Part shown: one piece after another, positions 62,083 to 64,000 of the stretch
How the letters are laid out: each line of letters begins with the position of its first letter
Numbering within the stretch: position 1 is the stretch's first letter
Source: G965267335 sp965267335
Lineage (GTDB): Bacteria > Bacteroidota > Bacteroidia > Cytophagales > JAAEPT01
Length of the DNA: 64,000 nucleotides
Assembly (NCBI GenBank): GCA_965267335.1
Contig: OZ253953.1
Location: forward strand, 3,906,001-3,970,000
Direction: 5' to 3'
The notes under the pieces: model-generated
Told to the model about the DNA's origin: nothing
Database searches by the model: none
What the model saw: the letters and a program-made list of their open reading frames with translations, nothing else
Translations under genes and position numbers: made by a program

Positions 62083-62769
62083 CTATATAGCTAGTACTCT
62101 CACCTCAGTACGCCTATTCTTAGCCCTTCCTTCTTCAGTATCATTTGTAGCAACAGGGTCTGTTTCTCCATATCCCTTCGATACAATTCTATCTTCAGGA
62201 ATTCCTTTGCCAATTAAATAACTTCTTACTGAGTTTGCTCTTCGTTGTGACAGCCGCATATTATAACGGTCATTACCAACATTATCAGTGTGAGCCGCAA
62301 TCTCCACATGCATAGTCTGATTGGCAACCATTTTATCGTATAAGGCATTCAACGCAGAAAGGTCTGTAAAGTCCAGAGTATGTTCATCGGTTTTGAAATA
62401 AACAGCGAGCTCCCACTTTTGAGCATATTTTTTCTCGTAAAAATTAATTTTTAGTCGCAGCGACATTTTTGCATTTTGGCAATCCAATGGTGCTTGCTCC
62501 TTAGTTTTACCGTACTTACTCGTTTTCAAACCATAGTTGACTCCTCTTTTTACCATACATTTTCCAACACCATCAATATTGGAATAAACAGCGGCCACTA
62601 ACTTACCGTCAGGAGCAAACAGTTCAACCAAAGCACTATCCTCAGGCAACTTGTCCTGATCTACACACTGTATCTTAACCAAGGTTGAATCCGGATGAAT
62701 AGTCGATTGCGACCAACAAATAGTAACTGATAGTAGTAAAAAAAGGCTAAGCGGTATATTAAATTTCAT
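62083..62769 (-). CDS. OmpA-family protein
   Basis: The 228-residue protein has a signal peptide (MKFNIPLSLFLLLSVTICWSQ), a beta-rich Cna/CarboxypepD-like N-terminal domain (ALVELFAPDGKLVAAVYSNIDGVGKCMVKRG..) and a C-terminal OmpA peptidoglycan-binding domain (VEIAAHTDNVGNDRYNMRLSQRRANSVRSYL..GYGETDPVATNDTEEGRAKNRRTEV). It is small for the class, with no barrel or propeller. It is convergent with pyrE (5-base gap). Confidence 0.92.
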   Translation of the reverse strand: MKFNIPLSLFLLLSVTICWSQSTIHPDSTLVKIQCVDQDKLPEDSALVELFAPDGKLVAAVYSNIDGVGKCMVKRGVNYGLKTSKYGKTKEQAPLDCQNAKMSLRLKINFYEKKYAQKWELAVYFKTDEHTLDFTDLSALNALYDKMVANQTMHVEIAAHTDNVGNDRYNMRLSQRRANSVRSYLIGKGIPEDRIVSKGYGETDPVATNDTEEGRAKNRRTEVRVLAI

Positions 62770-62847
62770 AATTCTGGTTTTGTTAAAGATAAATACTTAT
62801 CCCTATATGATCAAATTCCTATATTGCTTCAAAATTTCGCACATTCC

Positions 62848-63345
62848 ATGCCAAGAATTGGGCTTATATCAGATACACACAGTTTTTTAGATGAGAAGGT
62901 ATATAAATACTTTGATGATTGCGATGAAGTATGGCATGCCGGTGACTTCGGAAGCATTGAGGTAAGCGACCAATTGAGTCAATTCAAACCCCTGAGAGGA
63001 GTTTATGGTAATATAGATGGGCATGACATTCGAATTGTACACCCTGAGGATCTGATCTTTGAGATTGAGGGTAAAAAAATATGGATGAGGCACATTGTGG
63101 GCTATCCTAAAAGATACGCAAAAGGTATAACTTCACTCATCGAGCAAATCAAACCTGATCTTATTATATGCGGACACTCACATATCTTAAGGGTCATGAA
63201 AGATGAAAAAAGGGATTTACTTTATATGAACCCCGGGGCAGCTGGAAAACATGGTTTTCATCATGTGCGGACACTACTCAAGTTTGACATCAAGGAAGGC
63301 AACCTAAGTGAACTGAAGGTTATAGAGCTTGGAAAAAGGGCATAG
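62848..63345 (+). CDS. YfcE/MJ0936-type metallophosphoesterase
   Basis: The protein is 165 residues from the ATG at 62848. It has all five metallophosphoesterase motifs: GLISDTHSF, HAGDFGS, GVYGNIDGHD, RHIVGYP and ICGHSHILRV. The family hydrolyses phosphodiesters or nucleotides. The longer frame from a TTG at 62824 adds only eight unconserved residues. A terminator follows. Confidence 0.92.
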   Translation: MPRIGLISDTHSFLDEKVYKYFDDCDEVWHAGDFGSIEVSDQLSQFKPLRGVYGNIDGHDIRIVHPEDLIFEIEGKKIWMRHIVGYPKRYAKGITSLIEQIKPDLIICGHSHILRVMKDEKRDLLYMNPGAAGKHGFHHVRTLLKFDIKEGNLSELKVIELGKRA

Positions 63346-63347
63346 AA

Positions 63348-63382
63348 AAACCCTGCATTAGGTAATACAGGGTTTGATTTTT
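63348..63382 (+). terminator. intrinsic terminator after the phosphoesterase gene
   Basis: AAACCCTG (63348-63355) pairs with CAGGGTTT (63368-63375), with extra ATTA/TAAT pairing in the loop. GATTTTTTC follows. Confidence 0.8.
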
Positions 63383-63418
63383 TCTTGCAATAAGACCTTT
63401 ACAACCTTACTAAAAGAT

Positions 63419-63823
63419 TTATTTCTCAGCAGTAGCTGATTCTTTCTTTTCTGCTTTGGCTTCTTCCTTTTTTTCAGCTTTAGGCTCTGCTTTTTTCTCT
63501 GTCTTCACTTCCTTCTTCGGCTCTGCTTTCTTTGCTGAAGTTTCTTTTTTAGCTGCAGGTTTTTCTGCTTTTGCTTCCTCTTTCTTAGGAGCTGCCTTCT
63601 TAGTCGTTACCTTCTTAGCCTCGGTTTTCTTGGCCGCAGGTGCTGCTTTCTTCTTATCGGCTGTAGGTATCGGTTTAGGATTTGCTTCAAACTCCTTTTT
63701 CAGCTCCTCGATATCCACTTTTTTCACTACAGGCTTAGCCTGCAATCTTTGCATACGGTCTTTTCTAACCTTTTGCTTGCCTCTGTTAACTCTAGCTTTT
63801 CTGACTAATTTAGTACTTGCCAT
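63419..63823 (-). CDS. Lys/Ala/Glu-rich histone H1-like protein
   Basis: The 134-residue protein has a basic, ordered-looking N terminus (KLVRKARVNRGKQKVRKDRMQRLQAKPVVKKVDIEELKKEFEANPKP). A low-complexity tail of repeated AKKxEAK/PKKE/AEKK units with many Lys, Ala, Glu and Pro residues follows. The tail resembles bacterial histone H1-like and KtrA-type DNA- or RNA-binding tails. The opposite strand has an open frame of hydrophobic residues, which is a shadow of the repeat codons. A TAACTTTG box lies at 63849-63856. Confidence 0.75.
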   Translation of the reverse strand: MASTKLVRKARVNRGKQKVRKDRMQRLQAKPVVKKVDIEELKKEFEANPKPIPTADKKKAAPAAKKTEAKKVTTKKAAPKKEEAKAEKPAAKKETSAKKAEPKKEVKTEKKAEPKAEKKEEAKAEKKESATAEK

Positions 63824-63848
63824 ATCTCACTAATTTCAAAACGGACTG

Positions 63849-63856
63849 CAAAGTTA
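63849..63856 (-). promoter_or_regulatory. TAACTTTG box of the H1-like gene
   Basis: The minus-strand -7 box (63856-63849) lies 25 bases before the ATG at 63823. The candidate TTG is 14 bases away, shorter than usual. Confidence 0.45.
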
Positions 63857-63943
63857 AAAGAATAAAACTACAAAACCTCCTACTGGAGATATTTTTTACT
63901 AATACAATGTTTAGTAATTTCGTCAAATTCTAAAATTTGATCA

Positions 63944-64000
63944 ATGGGAGCTCAAAAACCGGGAATACCTAAAGGTACAAGGGACTTCGGTCCGGACAAA
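63944..64000 (+). CDS. hisS: histidine-tRNA ligase, 5' end only
   Basis: The ATG at 63944 opens 19 codons up to the window edge, reading MGAQKPGIPKGTRDFGPDK. The KPxIPKGTRDF opening is the N terminus of HisRS, which uses this loop for catalysis. The gene continues beyond the window. A box of the form TAAAATTTG ends 4 bases before the ATG. Confidence 0.85.
   Translation, partial: MGAQKPGIPKGTRDFGPDK

Noticed and set aside
63456..63833. 125-codon plus-strand frame rich in Phe/Ala/Ser
   Set aside because: It is the mirror of the AAG/GCA-type repeat codons of the H1-like gene; the minus frame has an ordered N terminus and a promoter.
1..64000. tRNA, rRNA, insertion sequence, prophage, CRISPR or restriction-modification genes
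   Set aside because: None was seen; spacers are short and no transposase, integrase, methylase-restriction pair or cloverleaf-like segment was recognised.

Overview
The window is a chromosomal stretch from a member of the Bacteroidota, most likely a marine Cytophagales-type bacterium. The evidence is the Bacteroidota-form omega subunit, the fused LpxC/FabZ, PorX, DUF4835, DUF4296 and DUF3822 proteins, a peroxide-regulator-type Fur without cysteines, SPII lipoproteins, PD40-OmpA and TSP3-OmpA proteins, and repeated TAnnTTTG promoter boxes. Base composition is AT-rich and even throughout. I see no rRNA, tRNA, insertion sequence, phage, CRISPR array or replication origin. Coding density is very high, with many overlapping or abutting genes. 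No gap between genes exceeds 300 bases.

Layout. 1-3.3 kb: end of a small conserved protein, fructosamine-kinase-like protein, low-molecular-weight phosphatase, a small orphan transcription unit, and a Fur-family regulator followed by peroxiredoxin. 3.3-8.5 kb: waaA (Kdo transferase) overlapping rsgA, then two glycosyltransferases and a GNAT/FemAB-like protein. 8.7-11.3 kb: EamA transporter, TPR protein, YigZ-family protein. 11.5-16.9 kb: a leftward envelope/housekeeping operon bamD-rpoZ-coaC-coaB-DUF4835-lipoprotein and the OstA/LptA-like gene; coaBC, normally one gene, is split in two. 16.9-19.3 kb: tilS and mdh. 19.4-23.8 kb: a rightward cluster of two lipoprotein di-haem peroxidases, a small Cys-rich membrane protein, an MbnP-family copper protein and an outer-membrane protein. 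This is the most system-like accessory locus in the window.

23.9-33.8 kb looks accessory: two AraC regulators, CPBP protease, RidA, SRPBCC, hydrolase, lipoprotein, PD40-OmpA, methyltransferase and NhaC antiporter. 34-36.8 kb: a small Sm-like protein overlapping recN, then fabI. 36.8-43.8 kb (leftward): TSP3-OmpA, valS, ald-tsaE and porX, the type IX secretion regulator. 43.9-48.4 kb: HD hydrolase and the lipid A operon lpxD-lpxC/fabZ-lpxA. 48.4-52.4 kb: mutS2 and a polytopic membrane protein. 52.4-60.7 kb: two ECF sigma factors, each followed by an overlapping membrane protein gene, with yggS, DUF423, DUF1573, helicase and NUDIX genes between them, then a TM/coiled-coil protein, DUF3822 and coaD. 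60.7-64 kb: NUDIX, pyrE, OmpA, phosphodiesterase, a Lys/Ala-rich H1-like protein and the start of hisS.

Much of the region serves envelope construction: lipid A (lpxD/C/A, waaA), LPS transport (OstA), barrel assembly (bamD), surface glycans, peptidoglycan-linked OmpA proteins and PorX. Many genes have a TAnnTTTG box only 4-9 bases before the start codon, which suggests leaderless or nearly leaderless transcripts. Gene calls rest on motifs read by eye; no database search was run.
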